Assembly: GCF_002234675.1 (NCBI RefSeq) | Contig: NC_019872.2 | Location: 15,497,950-15,561,949, forward strand | Reading direction: 5' to 3' | Length of the DNA: 64,000 bases | Source of the DNA: Oryzias latipes | Lineage: Eukaryota > Chordata > Actinopteri > Beloniformes > Adrianichthyidae | The notes under the pieces: generated by a model | Databases searched by the model: none | Told to the model about the DNA's origin: nothing | The model's input: only the letters and a program-made list of their open reading frames with translations | Position numbers and translations under genes: made by a program | Shown: positions 12,130 through 24,345 of the stretch, piece after piece | Numbering within the stretch: the first letter of the stretch is position 1 | How the letters are laid out: each line of letters opens with the position of its first letter

Positions 12130-12144
12130 ATTTTTAAAGTTGCA

Positions 12145-12330
12145 CTCCGGAGGGGGGGGTATTCCAGAAAGCAGGTTATGTTAGTTATCATGGGAAGTTT
12201 GAGGCTAAGGAAGCGGATAACCTCAGCTTTCGGTTCCAAAAACAGAGGTATGTTTCAGGGTCTGCTTAGTTCCCATAGCAACTCGTGCTCTGAACATAAT
12301 CTGGTCTGGAGCAGTTTTAGTTGAAGGTTA
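12145..12330. repeat. Probable MITE-like interspersed repeat
   Basis: The block starts with a G run followed by TATTCCAGAAAGCAGGTTA and later has CTTTCGGTTCCAAAAACAGA. This type of sequence is repeated in fish genomes. Ends and target duplication are not clear. Recognition rests on memory of similar repeats, not on a copy within this window. Confidence 0.3.
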
Positions 12331-13391
12331 GCCGTCACCTACTTGAGGGCAAAGGCAGAGAAGTTCAGAATGAGCTGTCCAGGGAGATGACGGCAGGAAT
12401 TGTCAGTCGAGTGAATTTATGTCCATGTTTACCCCATCATGTCGGCTACATAGTTGCCAGCTCCAGGCTGCAAGGTTTGATGTTCTGGTCAGAGATGGGG
12501 ACTTGGAATTAAAACTCAGCCTCACTGGGACTTGAAACGCAAGCGCTGGTACTTGAACAATGTTTTGGGGATTTTCATTCAGTCTTTATCTTTACCTTCA
12601 AAGTCAGATTCAACAAAAGTCTCTGTGCTGTATTCCTTATTTTAAGGTAGCCATATTTCTCATTTAAGTAGGCTGTTATTAAAAACAAATATCACAAAAC
12701 TTTTAGGAAGACTGACTCTTGAACCTTGACTTGAACTTGTAATCATGGACTCAATACTTGACTTGAATTCACAGCAAAAGACTTTAACAATCCTAACTAA
12801 AGTAAAAGTTGGTTAAAACTTGAATTAAATTATTTTTTAATTTCTAACTTTGCTGGGTTTTTCATTGACATTCTTTAGTCTGATCAAAATTCAATGGCTT
12901 TTCAAATAGTTTTTTGTTCACTAATTTAACAATGAAAAAAAGAGACATTACTTTTTTTTGGGATTAAAACAGATGTTAGCCTAATAAAATACGATACATT
13001 GTTTCTTATACAACTCTAATTATATCTACATCAACAGAAGAAAATCACAAAAATTTTGAAGAAGTTCATTCATAGATTTCTTAAATTAGACCTTTAATGT
13101 TTAACATTGATAAAACTCATTCAGATCTGTTTTCAAATTTGCATGGCTATTCCCATTTTTGTCCGGTAGAGGGAGCTGTTGAGCTGAACAAATACGAATC
13201 TTGAGTTATTCTTTCTAAAAAGAAAAATAATTAAATAAAAGCAATTAAAAAAGACACGGACAGGAAATTTAAACAATTTATAAGGTGAATGCACTAAGTT
13301 CAACTTTATTGCAATTATGGGTAATATCGCATTGTTTCCATATTCGCGAAAAAAAAATTAATAAGCATTACAATTCTATAAGAAAACAAGC
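12331..13391. other. Intergenic, nothing recognised
   Basis: AT-rich sequence with no gene, RNA gene or clear repeat that I can support. Confidence 0.4.
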
Positions 13392-13489
13392 ATGTTCACT
13401 GTTATAAGTAGATCTAACCTAGAACACAGTTATTTTTTCATTTTTGCAATTTTTATTTTTGGCGTCTGCAATCTGTCTGCCTGTGTGTT

Positions 13490-13588
13490 TAAGCGAGGAC
13501 GCAGGGATCTGCTCCACTATGATCATCCTCTGCGGCTGGAACACGCATTCCCGCTCATCAGCAAAACGCAGTGGAGGCTGGACGTCAG
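13490..13588 (+). other. Probable 5' untranslated exon of the thy1-like gene
   Basis: A strong donor (GACGTCAG|GTAAGA) ends at 13588. The sequence before it is GC-rich for this region and has no need to code. The next acceptor (CCCTATAG) at 13977 precedes the exon that holds the start codon. The left limit is arbitrary. Confidence 0.4.
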
Positions 13589-14033
13589 GTAAGACCGGCT
13601 GTTTGATTTCTCTGTCTTAAAAACAGGACAAATCGGGTTGAGATTATTGAGAAATGAACAATAAAGCCAGAGTTTTCCTGCAGCTTCATCCACCTCTTGT
13701 GGCTGCCTTGCAGCTGCAGAGGACAAAGTGCACGCGCACGGGGAGAGAACCTGCAGATTGGCGCAGTGCAATGAAACTGCATGGGCGTAGACTCATCTGC
13801 ATTGGGGCTGCAAGCAGCATCAAGGCCCGCTTTCACGGTGTGCTGTATTGCAATGGCTCCGCAGAATGATGCTGCCCTGCATCCTCTGTCATTGGAGTTT
13901 CTGGGGACACAAATGTCTGCAGTTTTGGTCCAAATGGGTTCTGGTTCTGCACGTTCACCTCCGTTATGTCCCTATAGCTGAACTTCTTAACGCAGTTGAC
14001 GGGACGTGAAGTTCTGACCGGACCCTCACTGGT

Positions 14034-16439
14034 ATGGAGCTCCATCTGCTGCTTGCGGCCTGCATCCTCTTTGGCAGAGTGATGATGACGCACCAGTATC
14101 ACAGTATGTTTCCTCCTCCTCCTGTTTTTAGTTTGTCACTGTCCAGGAAAGAATACCATTCATATTGTATTTGACATATTGATGTTATTTTCCAAAAATG
14201 GAGCAATCTGTCAAATGAAATACAAGTTTGAAATATTTTAATTTTAATTCATGTGATCCACAAGAGATCCAAATTTGCTCAAAAAAATAGTCTAATAAAG
14301 AATAATAACACACTTATCTTCACATTTTTGTTGTTTTGTGTTTTCTTATAGGTTTTCCTTTTCATATTCCATCATATTGCTTTGTTCTTGCTTCTTTTTT
14401 ATCAGTTGGCTAAAAGTTTTCTCAATAATGAAAGTCAAATCAATTCTCCTCAGTCTAGTAACATCATCAGAAATAAACATTCTAGATCTTCTTTATTTTC
14501 GTTCAATGATATTGCCCTTTCAGCCGTTTTTCAACAAGTGTAGAGAATTTCTTTTTCTTTTTGGGCTACATTTAGGTTGTATTTGAGTTCCTTTGGAAGT
14601 ATGCAGACCTCAAGATTAAAATAAGTGAAAGCTAAATATAGTTATTAGCCAGCAAATACCCAGATTCATCATCATCATCAGATTCCACCAGCATCATGTG
14701 GATATTAAAATCAGTTATTGTCTGTTAAGGTCTTACACGTTCCTAATTGTCAAGAAACAAAACATAACTGAGGTCTTGGATGGTACTGTAAAGCATCATT
14801 TTGTGACGGATTGGCAAAGGAGGAAACCCAGGAGTAGGGGGGACACACCACAGATCCTCAACTCAGCAAAGGGGTTTAATGTCATTAGTGAACAAGCCAA
14901 AAACTAGGAAAGGTTCAAAGATTCTCCAACACTAAACACAGAAAAGCCACACCTTATAGGAGCTTAATGAATTCATAGCTGGCGTGACTCACAGGAGATT
15001 TCAGGGCAAGGGAGGATCAGGAGAAGTCACAGCCTGCCAGACTAATCAAACATTTCATGACACAGTTATATTTGTGTAGGTCACAAAGTTGTAAAGTGTT
15101 TTAGTAAAATATATTTAAAATGCATTTAGTAAAATAAAAACACCAAATCACAACTACGCAAAATATAAAATGATATAAAGGGGTGGGATTTAATAAATTT
15201 GCTTCTTCCAACTCCTTTTTAAAGCCATAAATCAAACTGTACTTGACTTTAGTTAATTATCATTATTAATTAACCTAATGTGACCTAAGTGAGAATTGTT
15301 TTACTGCATAAATCTCAATCCTGAGTAATTACACTATTAGGAGGATGGCATCTCATTCTTACATTTTTGTTCATTTGTCTTTGTTCTTTTATCTATGTAT
15401 TTTTTTATCAAATTGATTTTTTTTTATATTTGTGTTTCAAAACAAAGAAATCAAATCATAATAATTCTGCCATTTAGCCAGCAGGGAGCAGCAAACTGGT
15501 GGCTCTTCTATTCTCTGAGATTCTAGAGAAGGATTTTCAGCTAAATTTACAAATCTAAAAGGTTCTAATGGTTTTATCACCTTGTATATATTATCTTAAT
15601 TCAAATATACAATATTAAACTATAGAGAAGGTCAATTTAAAACCTTTTCTTCTTTAAAACTAAATAAAGTTGTTGTGTTTTACATTATTACAGCCGCATG
15701 TAAATATTTTAAAGGGCTCTTTAAACCCACATGAACATATTTTCCGAAGTTCCAAACAAATAACAAACACATTCCTGCAGGGAAAAATGATGTTATCCAC
15801 TCCCTGAGATAACCCTTTAATACGAGGATCCAAAAAATGTTTTTAACTTATAAGACAATAACAGTTTTGTATTCTGAGGGTCTCCTTTGGCTTTTTCTTT
15901 TTTTTCAGTGAACCCCATCTATACGTATTTCTTTACACCACAAGGGCCCCAGATGTTTCCCTGTCTCACTTATCTGGAGAGAAATGTCAGGGTGGACTGC
16001 GAGTTCCTGGCCACCGACCAGGTCCCCGGCCCGTACTGCGAGTATCGTCAGGACAGCCGGCTGGTGGGCAGCACCTACCCCAACATGGTCACCTACGTAT
16101 CCACAGACGACCGCAGGAGAAGCAACGTCAGCCTAGTCTCTCCCAGTCTGTGCCGCCTCACCTGGGCCCCAATGGCCGACGAGAAGCCTTACACCTACAC
16201 CTGCAGGGTATATCAGGGCAACAGCTGGAAGGAGAACAGTATGGCGGTTCATCACAGTGAGTCCTCACCTTTTGTCTCTCTGTTTGGTCTTTTAAAGCCC
16301 AGGAGGACCTAAAACATTCTCCTCTGTTTCAGGAATTCTTCCGATCTGCTGTGCAGTGAGTGTCATGTTCAAAACAGCACCATGGTTTTTGACTCTGGTG
16401 ATATCACTTCCTGTGGCCGTGGGTCTCGTAAGTCCTTGA
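14034..16439 (+). CDS. Thy-1-like GPI-anchored single-Ig protein (thy1 paralogue)
   Basis: Three coding exons: 14034-14103, 15909-16256 and 16333-16439, joined in phase 1. They give 174 residues. The N-terminus ELHLLLAACILFG is a signal peptide. The Ig domain has Cys42 and Cys54 (the PC...VDC pattern of Thy-1), extra cysteines at 67 and 105 (PYCEY, SLCRL) and Cys122 in YTYTCRV. Asn96 is in an N-V-S sequon. The last exon encodes CCAVSVMFKTAPWFLTLVIS and more hydrophobic residues, ending VSP, a GPI signal like that of Thy-1. The introns have the same positions and phases as in thy1 at 7485-8169, and both last coding exons are exactly 107 bp. This supports tandem duplication with inversion. I assign it as a paralogue rather than thy1 because the minus-strand gene has the closer QKV N-terminus. 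Confidence 0.75.
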
Positions 16440-16567
16440 GGCGGAAGGGTCACATGAATGGACATTATGGACAAATATTACATGTTCATCATAATCAAAG
16501 AGAGGCAATGCAGCACTACAACTGTTGATGCAGCAAAGTCAGTACAGAATCTTTTCTCCTTTAGAAA

Positions 16568-16584
16568 CCCCCCCCCCCCCCCCC
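16568..16584. repeat. Homopolymer run of 17 C
   Basis: An uninterrupted poly-C tract lies between the thy1-like stop codon and its candidate polyA signal. Its length may be unreliable in sequencing. Confidence 0.9.
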
Positions 16585-16660
16585 ACAATGTCTAAAGAGT
16601 GATCGAGTGAACGCACTTTCACCTTCAAATGTGTAACAGAAGTGGGAAAAGGACATGGAA

Positions 16661-16666
16661 AATAAA
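16661..16666 (+). promoter_or_regulatory. Candidate polyA signal of the thy1-like gene
   Basis: AATAAA about 220 nt downstream of the TGA at 16437-16439. It is the first such signal on the coding strand. Confidence 0.5.
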
Positions 16667-16699
16667 GCACTTATATGTACGCTCTATTTATTCTTTTAG

Positions 16700-19600
16700 C
16701 AAAAATAAATCATTTACCTCTTAAAACCTTTTTCTTTATGTCTTTGTTTGAAATCACTAAATTTCATGTGAGATTTCATCATGTTTCATATCTTAAAACC
16801 TTTGTAGTGCATTTTTTCAGGAAAAACCATGGCCTATTCATTTTATGGTTTTTTTTTAAATTATTTCTGTGCTCATGAACTTTGTTTAAAAGTGTCAGTA
16901 TTAGCAAACATTCATGCCCATTAAAGGGATCATTGTTGATGCAATTGCAGCGAACCAGATGTCTGTCTATGAGGATGCTCAGACACTGGCTTTTGTTGGC
17001 TCTGAGCCATTGTTTGGCATGAACACATGCTGTGTATTTGTCTCATTGGCTTCTGATGGGCAGAAAAAGATAGACGTGTTCTTCTTTGTGCTGTAGCCAC
17101 TAATTTTCACTATTCTGATGTTTACTTCATAGTTGAAAATGAAGCTTTTATTTTTTTTGATTTTTCTGGTAAAGAAATTGAGGATTACTTAGTGAATTTT
17201 CCATTTTTTCAGCTTCTTCATTAAGAAAAGATCGGAACTAATAATTGTAAATAAATTAGTAGACTTGTATTAGGTCAGTTAGCAGAAAATTTTTCAACTA
17301 TGTGGCCTTAACAATCTTTGATGGATAAATTATAATGATATGGTTATTTTAAAAAAATTACCCACTTAAGATAGTTGAACGGAACAAGAGTGTTAATGTA
17401 TTTATCTCTGTTGTAAATTTGAGCAGGTTTTATTGGATGCATGGGAACAAACTTATGTAACAAGCCACCTAGTGGTCACTTGGTAAACTGACCTGGCTCA
17501 ACAAATGAGGCTCCAACAGGAAGTTGAATTTCTTCCCAGTTTCCAGATACAAGCAGCTCGCCCCAGTATTATTTTTTGATCAGCCATATTTTTCATAGTT
17601 AGTGAAGTTATACAATACCCAGAGATGAGAGCCAGTCTTGAATAAAGCACGTTGCTTAAAATTTGCAGTAAAGTGTTCAATGTCAACGCTGCACAAAACT
17701 GTAAATTAGTTGTGTTTCAGGAACTGATACAGCTGAATACTTTACTAAACCTGGCCTTTGGACACATTACTAATAATTTAGCATGATCCAAAAAAAAACA
17801 ACAACAAAAAAAAAAAACAACCATACTGACAAACTCATATACCAAATTATTTCTGCTGTGTAACAGACCTTCCTGTGAGCTCAAAGCCACTTCTTGACAA
17901 AGATAACTGCTTGTCATTCTCTTCAAAAATTCCTCTGATTCATTGAACTATTGCTTAATGTTCTGCCCTGTGCAATGAGAACTAAGAAAATGAGTTTCAG
18001 TGTTTCTCTGTGTATATATAAAATACAATATTATATAAACACTAATATCATATATACATTACAATATGAAATATTGGTTTACACATTTAAACACTTAATT
18101 CTTTATTTCGTGACTACCTTGGTTTTTGAAAAATAGCCCTCAGCATTTAAATGAAAGATGTTGCTAATTTTTGCACATGATAATAAGTATATTTTCAAAT
18201 TTTATTTAACCGACTTCATTTCTTTCTCAACATTGCACCCCCCTACAAAAGGTATATCACAATGTTACAGGCTGAATTGTCGTGTCACACTTTTTGCAAG
18301 CAACCATGAAAATACTAAAATAAACCCAAAAGGACTGTAATACCAAAGTACAGTTTTGCATATATAGTGATATAAAACGTTTCCTCTTTCTTTAAGCATT
18401 TTGTTTGGTATAATGTGGTTTTCTAAACACAATAATACTTTTTTGGTGTGGATGCTTGAGTTACAGAACCTAGAAATCCCTTTATTCTGGATCTTGACTC
18501 CAAGCTGGTTGCAAAGATAAAAAATGAATGACTCCTTTTACTTTGACAGGAATAAAAAGCAACATTTCAAAAGTCTGACATAACAGAGATGCAACACGAT
18601 CCCCTTCCAGAGCTGTCAAGAATTAGGATCAGAGTTTCTCAGGTTGCTTTTATGTGCAGTGGTTCCACATCATAAAGAGACTTTGATTGCCCTCAGTGTG
18701 TGGCTTCTGCCCTTCTACGTTTACCCAGAAAGAGTCCAGATCAGCTGATAAAAATGAGGGCCTGTGACAGGAAATGTGTTGCACAGCAGGAACTGGATTT
18801 CGTCATTTTGGTGTGTGCATTTTGACGCTTTGTATATGTATTAATGTTCACACAATTCCTCTTCAACAACTGTTTGATTTTTTTGTTCTGTCTTTAATTA
18901 AAAATGTCAACATTAAATTAAAAGGTTATGCTAATCTTTTAACTAAAAATGCCTTTTTTTGTTTCATCACTTTATTGTAGCTTCATTGTTAAACCACAAC
19001 ATGTCAAGTCAATAGTGTGACCAACTTGTAGAATAAAGGTTATGCGTTCCAATGTTTTTTTTGTTCTTTTCTGATGCCTTTTTGGTAAAAAAATAAAAAA
19101 AATAAAAGTCATCCACCTTGAAAAATGGAAATGAAGCTCTCATTTCTCCCCTACTACATATTATCCAACTATGAAACCAACCAAAAAACAACAAACCTCA
19201 TATATATTGAGGCCTGAAGCTGCTTAGTTTGAATTTGACAAGCCCTTTTCTACCTCTTGAACACTAGATATAACTAAAGTTGCCATCAGTCTTCTCTTTT
19301 CCATTTGTTTTTTCTTTTCTGCTGAAAGAGTTGTATCAAACACAACTATATGTTAATGTCAACTTTGATAAAATAAGCTAAATTTAAAAAATAAAGACAT
19401 GAAACCACATAGCAAAATACTAGGAAACACCTGTGTGAGTAATAATCATTAAGGCTTTTATTTTTCTTTGTGAAAATGTCCGCTGGTTTGCAAAAACTGA
19501 ATCTTAAGAAAGTAAAAGACTCTTATTTCAGAAAAATTGTCTTATTTTCTGTCTTGCAAGAAAAAATATTTTACCAAGAAAGTTTTTCAATTGAAAAATA

Positions 19601-22600
19601 ACCTCAGTTGAAGAAACATTTCTAAGATACTAAAATTTATTTCTTCAGTTAACAACACGTTTTTTTACCCCATTGGCAGATTTTTATTGTTTTGCTTATT
19701 TAAAGAAAATCTGTCAATGGGGGCACTTTGACTCATTTCTAAAGGACCTGTTTTGGCAGTGCAGGGTTAAACTGAGGTTTTATGTTAACATAATTAAAAG
19801 AAATGCTTGAAAATTACACCGTTAAGCAGCTGCTGAAATGATCTGCAAATCTGAGGTATTTTCAGCATGTATTTTTTTTAAATCAATACTTTGATACTTT
19901 TTTTTTATATTTTCAGAGACCTTGCAAAGAAAATATGCTGAAAAAATAAAACATATTATTTTCTTTGAGCAGATAGAAAAGGTGGATCTTTCCTTTCTGG
20001 ACTGCAGTGACTTCTAATATGAGTACTGTGATTGAACCACCTATTACTGTTTTTCTGCAACAATGTCTGTAAGGGGAGATCCGTCTGCTAGACCCCAGGA
20101 TTCCCAAAAGAACTGTGGTGGCTGGATTTATGCTGGCTGCAAAACTTATTCTAAGGAATTGGACAAATCAAAAAACAAAACAGGACTCATATTTTTAATA
20201 AAATGGGGTAAAAGTTATTTTTGCTGCTCATTTTCCTACCCGGGACCTAAGACGACTCGATCTCTGAGGCACCGCCTTTCGCTCTGATGTGAACTTAGAG
20301 TCGGGCTTTGCAGCGTTTCTGTATTTTCCCCATAAAAAACAAACAACATCAAAACTTCTACAAAGATGGATGTGCATATTGTGGTTCCTTACAAAAATCA
20401 TCCGATCAGCGCTAGCTCTTTGGAGAACGTGGGTGTGTGTGTTAGCCTGGGGGGCGGTCCTGGCAGCCCAGACTCTTCCTGGAAGGACTTGTTCCTCACT
20501 TTCCTGCATATGAATGTAAGAACCCACAGGTTTTCCTGGGTTGGGAGGAGCTGGTGCTCAGAGAAATACGTGAATTGATCAAAATACCACTTTGGTGTTG
20601 TTTTTTTCTGAGGAATGAACATTAAAATATAATTAAAACCTCAGAAAAGTTGATTTTGCATGATATAGGGCCATTTAAAACACACTATAGTGAGTAGAAA
20701 CGTTTATTATTCTTTATTAGGCACAATATCTTGTGTATTATCTAGCCAGTTTCTAATTCTGTTGCTTTCAAAGTTTTATCAAATGTCCTGAGGAAAAAAT
20801 TGCTTCATATCCCCTATTATGTCAACCTAATACTCATGGATTTTGGCCGTCATTCAATAACCCTTGATGCCTGCACTTATTTCCAACTATGAAATAAAAA
20901 TCACCCATGTTTATCCCTGTCAAGTAGATGTTAAATTAAAGGCAATTTTGTAGCAGAAGTGGTCTGATGCATGTTTGCATCATTAGGAGTCAAGGGTTTT
21001 ATAGCTTAAAAGAAAAGGTTGTTGTTGCGCCATAAGCAAAAACTAGATCCTTTTTTGGGGACAGTATGTTGTTTTGGATCCCTGTTTATTTAATTAAAGT
21101 TATAATCACATTTTGGAGTCTTGAAGTGGTTTTTAAACACTTCCCAATGCAGTCACCTCCAGTAGATTGGTGCTCAGACTTATGGGTAATTAACATTTTT
21201 CTTTCTTTCTTTCTGTCTTAAGAATTATGTGAACAGACTGATCAGCAGGCTGCTGCCAGGTTGATCTAATCACATATTAATCTTTATTTAACCCCCCCTG
21301 AGAGATCCCAACATGGGCTGCATCTGCAATTCTGGGTGTGCAAGTGCATATCATGCTTTGTGTTATCAAAGGTCCAAGAGCCCAAACCAGCTAATTTCCT
21401 GGGTTTGCGCCTGGATCACACAGATAAATTAGCCAAACCCACACTTGCTGCGTGTCCACTCCTGGCAGTCCGCAAAGGTTCATCTTATTTATCCAGGCAG
21501 AGCTGGAATAATCTCCATCAGCCCTATAGACCCAGCCCTTTTCCACCCCATGCAGATGTTAACAAAAGCTGCTTTGCTTTTTCTATGAGTCAATTAGGAG
21601 CAGAAAACAGGAATGGAGTCACAGCAGGACACATGTCTGCCATGAGATAATGTTTGTGGAGCAAATCTGGTTTGTGCTGCAGAATAAGCCCTTCACTCAG
21701 AGAGACAAAGACAAAAGCTTGTAATTTGGTAAATTACTGCCAGAGGTTATTCTGAAGCTAGTTATAACTTCATTTTGCTTTATTTTTAACATAGAGTTGT
21801 ACATGGGGGTTGAAGTCCTCCACTACCGACCCTTAGTGTGTGTTTTTGTGTTAATATGAAGCTGACACTCTACAGCTAATCTTTTCACACTGAATTTTTT
21901 TATTTAAATATTTCTAATTTTACTAATTTATCTGTTACACAGATTCAGTTTTCAGTAGACTTTTAACCTATCTTTAGTTTATTGCTTTTACTTGGTTCAT
22001 ATCAACATTTTTATGCCAGATTTTTGGGATCTTGTTTTAGCCAAGCAAAGATAGTGTACGATCCTTATGACACAACATGTGGTGAGCTTATTGAGAAGAG
22101 CCATCAAAATATGAGTATTTGAAGATTTTAAGATGCTCAACCTTCACCAATAATTGCTTTGGAGTGACTTTAAACAAAAATACAATTAAAAGTAGACCCT
22201 CTTTATTGTCCTGAAAACCAGTTTCAAAGTAAAATAATATCTTAGCTCCAGTTGTTTTGTATTCATGCTTGTTTATTTCCATCTCTTGATGCAAAGTTTC
22301 TCTTGGCAGACAAAAACTATAAAACTTAACATTTTTATTGATTACAGTAAAACTACCTAAAACCAATACTTTGTAAAACATTAGAGAAAGACTATGTACC
22401 TAATAAATATTGTTACTTCATCAGCTCTGAATGAATGTTAATTTGATGAGAGAGTGAATACACCTATGAATAATTTTCTTTATGATCATCTTAAGGTGTG
22501 CAAAAAAACAGTGGCTGCAGGGAAGTTTCGTGGTCTGTGGTTTCTTAGTCTTTTTTTATGTTGTTCTTAAGTATTCTAGTGTTTTTCCCCTTGTTTGCAT

Positions 22601-22780
22601 ATTTCTGTACTTGAAGGAGTTTCCTCTCGTCACTTCCTGTCTAATTTTGATTTTATTTAATATTTCAGATTTGTTTAGATAAATAAAAAACTTTTGTTTT
22701 GCTCTTACCTGATTTCGGTAATTTGCAGGTGAAGCTTTTGAATTTTATCTTTTTTCACTTGGATATAGTTGTTCATTGTT
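16700..22780. other. 6-kb intergenic region without a recognised gene
   Basis: Mostly AT-rich sequence with no frame of recognisable family. Two parts stand out. Sequence at about 19478-19770 has MITE-like features (see that entry). An ATG at 20366 opens 50 codons that end exactly at a GTAAG donor (20515) in phase 0, but the product is not recognisable and no partner exon was found. Confidence 0.4.
19478..19770. repeat. Possible decayed MITE
   Basis: The ends CTGGTTTGCAAAAACTGA and CTGTTTTGGCAGTG are imperfect inverted partners. Inside, CCCCATTGGCAGATTTT and AAAATCTGTCAATGGGG form an internal hairpin. The pattern is like fish MITEs whose ends read CACTGCAAAAACTGA, but the copy is worn. Confidence 0.35.
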
Positions 22781-22783
22781 AAG

Positions 22784-23330
22784 ACCCATTCACACCAGAT
22801 ATATGATGCACGCTCAATAACATGTTAAACCCGTGTTAAAATTCGTGAATGCTTAGTTCACAGTAGACAAGGAGGGAGAGGCGTCTTCTTCTTCTTTTTC
22901 TACTGTTTATCAGCGCATTTCCACTACCCGAAGCGGTGCAAATCTCACGAATCTCGCTCCAGGCTTTTTCTTTCACAACTCTATTCTGATATATGAAAGA
23001 CTTGTTGCCATAGAATCCCAGTTGGACACAAACCACAATCATTAATTTCTCCTTCATGATCAATCTTTAAACGATTGGCACGTCCGTGAATTAAAAGGAA
23101 CTCCATCCAATAGTCACCATCAAATCTAAGTCCCTGATTGGCCAAAGTTTGACCTGGTTTAACTTTCAACGCATATTCAGTGGATTTTTTTACATAAAGC
23201 CTGAATTGGTTGTGGAAACGAGCATTGCCACAACCATTTTTGTTGCGTTGAATGCGAGAGATTTGAACGGGGACGCCTGAAACGCACATTTACACAGACT
23301 TCTCACTGGAAGTGGCCGCTTGTGCTGTGG
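22784..23330 (-). pseudogene. Harbinger-type element remnant with a MADF-like domain, copy A
   Basis: On the minus strand the stretch around 22836-23063 contains FYGNKSFIYQNRVVKEKAW followed by SEIREICTAS. The pattern V..LY......Y......K..AW..I is characteristic of the MADF (Myb/SANT-like) DNA-binding domain found in the accessory protein of PIF/Harbinger transposons. Related copies lie at about 37700-38150 (opposite orientation) and 41360-41815. The coding frame is broken outside this segment. The outer ends carry a TTCACAC-type motif, but I could not fix the exact termini. Confidence 0.55.
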
Positions 23331-23639
23331 GCATTGTAGTTGATACATATTTTTAAACATTTTCTGTGCTGTTTCTTGGAACACATGGTGCTCTGAGGCT
23401 TAGTATAATCGCACACAGTTGGCACATTCTCTCCAGCTTTAATGGGTACTGGATTTTTTTTTACAAGAAATAAATCATTTTGGGAACAACAATGACACGA
23501 CACAGCATTTTTTTGAACATTTTATTAAGCTGACATGACAGAACAAAACAGCGTTGCTGTTTAGCCCATAAAATGAAAAGAAGAGTACTTTTGCATTAGC
23601 ATTCTACCATCAAATGGTGATGAGGTCATTCAGGGACAT

Positions 23640-24345
23640 TCAATTAGTGTCCAGAGAAGTCTAGCAAGAGGGGATTTTCATGGAAATGTTGCAGCCAAAA
23701 GGCCAAACCTCCAACAGGAAACCGAGTCCAAGAGAGTCAAGTTTGCACACAAACATAAGAGCAGTGGTGCAGAAAAATGACAACAGGTCGTCTGGACTGA
23801 TGGGTCCAAATTTGAAATATTTGGCTGCAACAGAAGGAAGTTTGTTGGTCAAAGTTGGAGCAGTACTATGATGAGTGTCTGCAGACAACAGGGAAACATG
23901 GCTTCTTTGAATGCTTATGGTTATGGTTGTAATAGTGTTTTCATTACTGAGAGATTCTGGCAAATACCTATTCATCATGTAAAACCATCATGAAGGTGTA
24001 TGATTGCCCCAAATTTATTCTAAAGCAGGACAACAACTCCAAACTTACGCAAAGTCATTATGACTGTCTTCAGTGTAAAGAACAAGAAGTACAGGAAGTG
24101 ATGGCTTGGTCTCCACAGAGCCCTGATCTTAACATCAGGGAGTGTCAGGAATTACACGGAAAGACAGAGGATGACAGGAATCCCACATCCACTGAAGATC
24201 TATGGTTAGTTATTTACTAACAACCTTCCAGCTGAGGCCCCCTAAAAAACTGTGTGCAAGTGTACCTAGAAGAACTGATGCCTCTTGAAAAGCAGAGGGT
24301 GGTTCGATTGCTTTTTCATTCATATACTGCATTTTGCTTGATGCT
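23640..24345 (+). pseudogene. Tc1/mariner transposase pseudogene
   Basis: Broken frames along the plus strand keep Tc1-family landmarks in order: an N-terminal segment reading FHGNVAAKRPNLQQE; then VVWTDGSKFEIFGCNR with the first catalytic Asp context; then FILKQDNNSKL, the second Asp region; then WSPQSPDLNIRE, the Glu region (worn); then a C-terminal LEELMPLEKQRVV. Several frameshifts and stops separate these blocks, so it is inactive. Terminal inverted repeats were not located. Confidence 0.8.
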
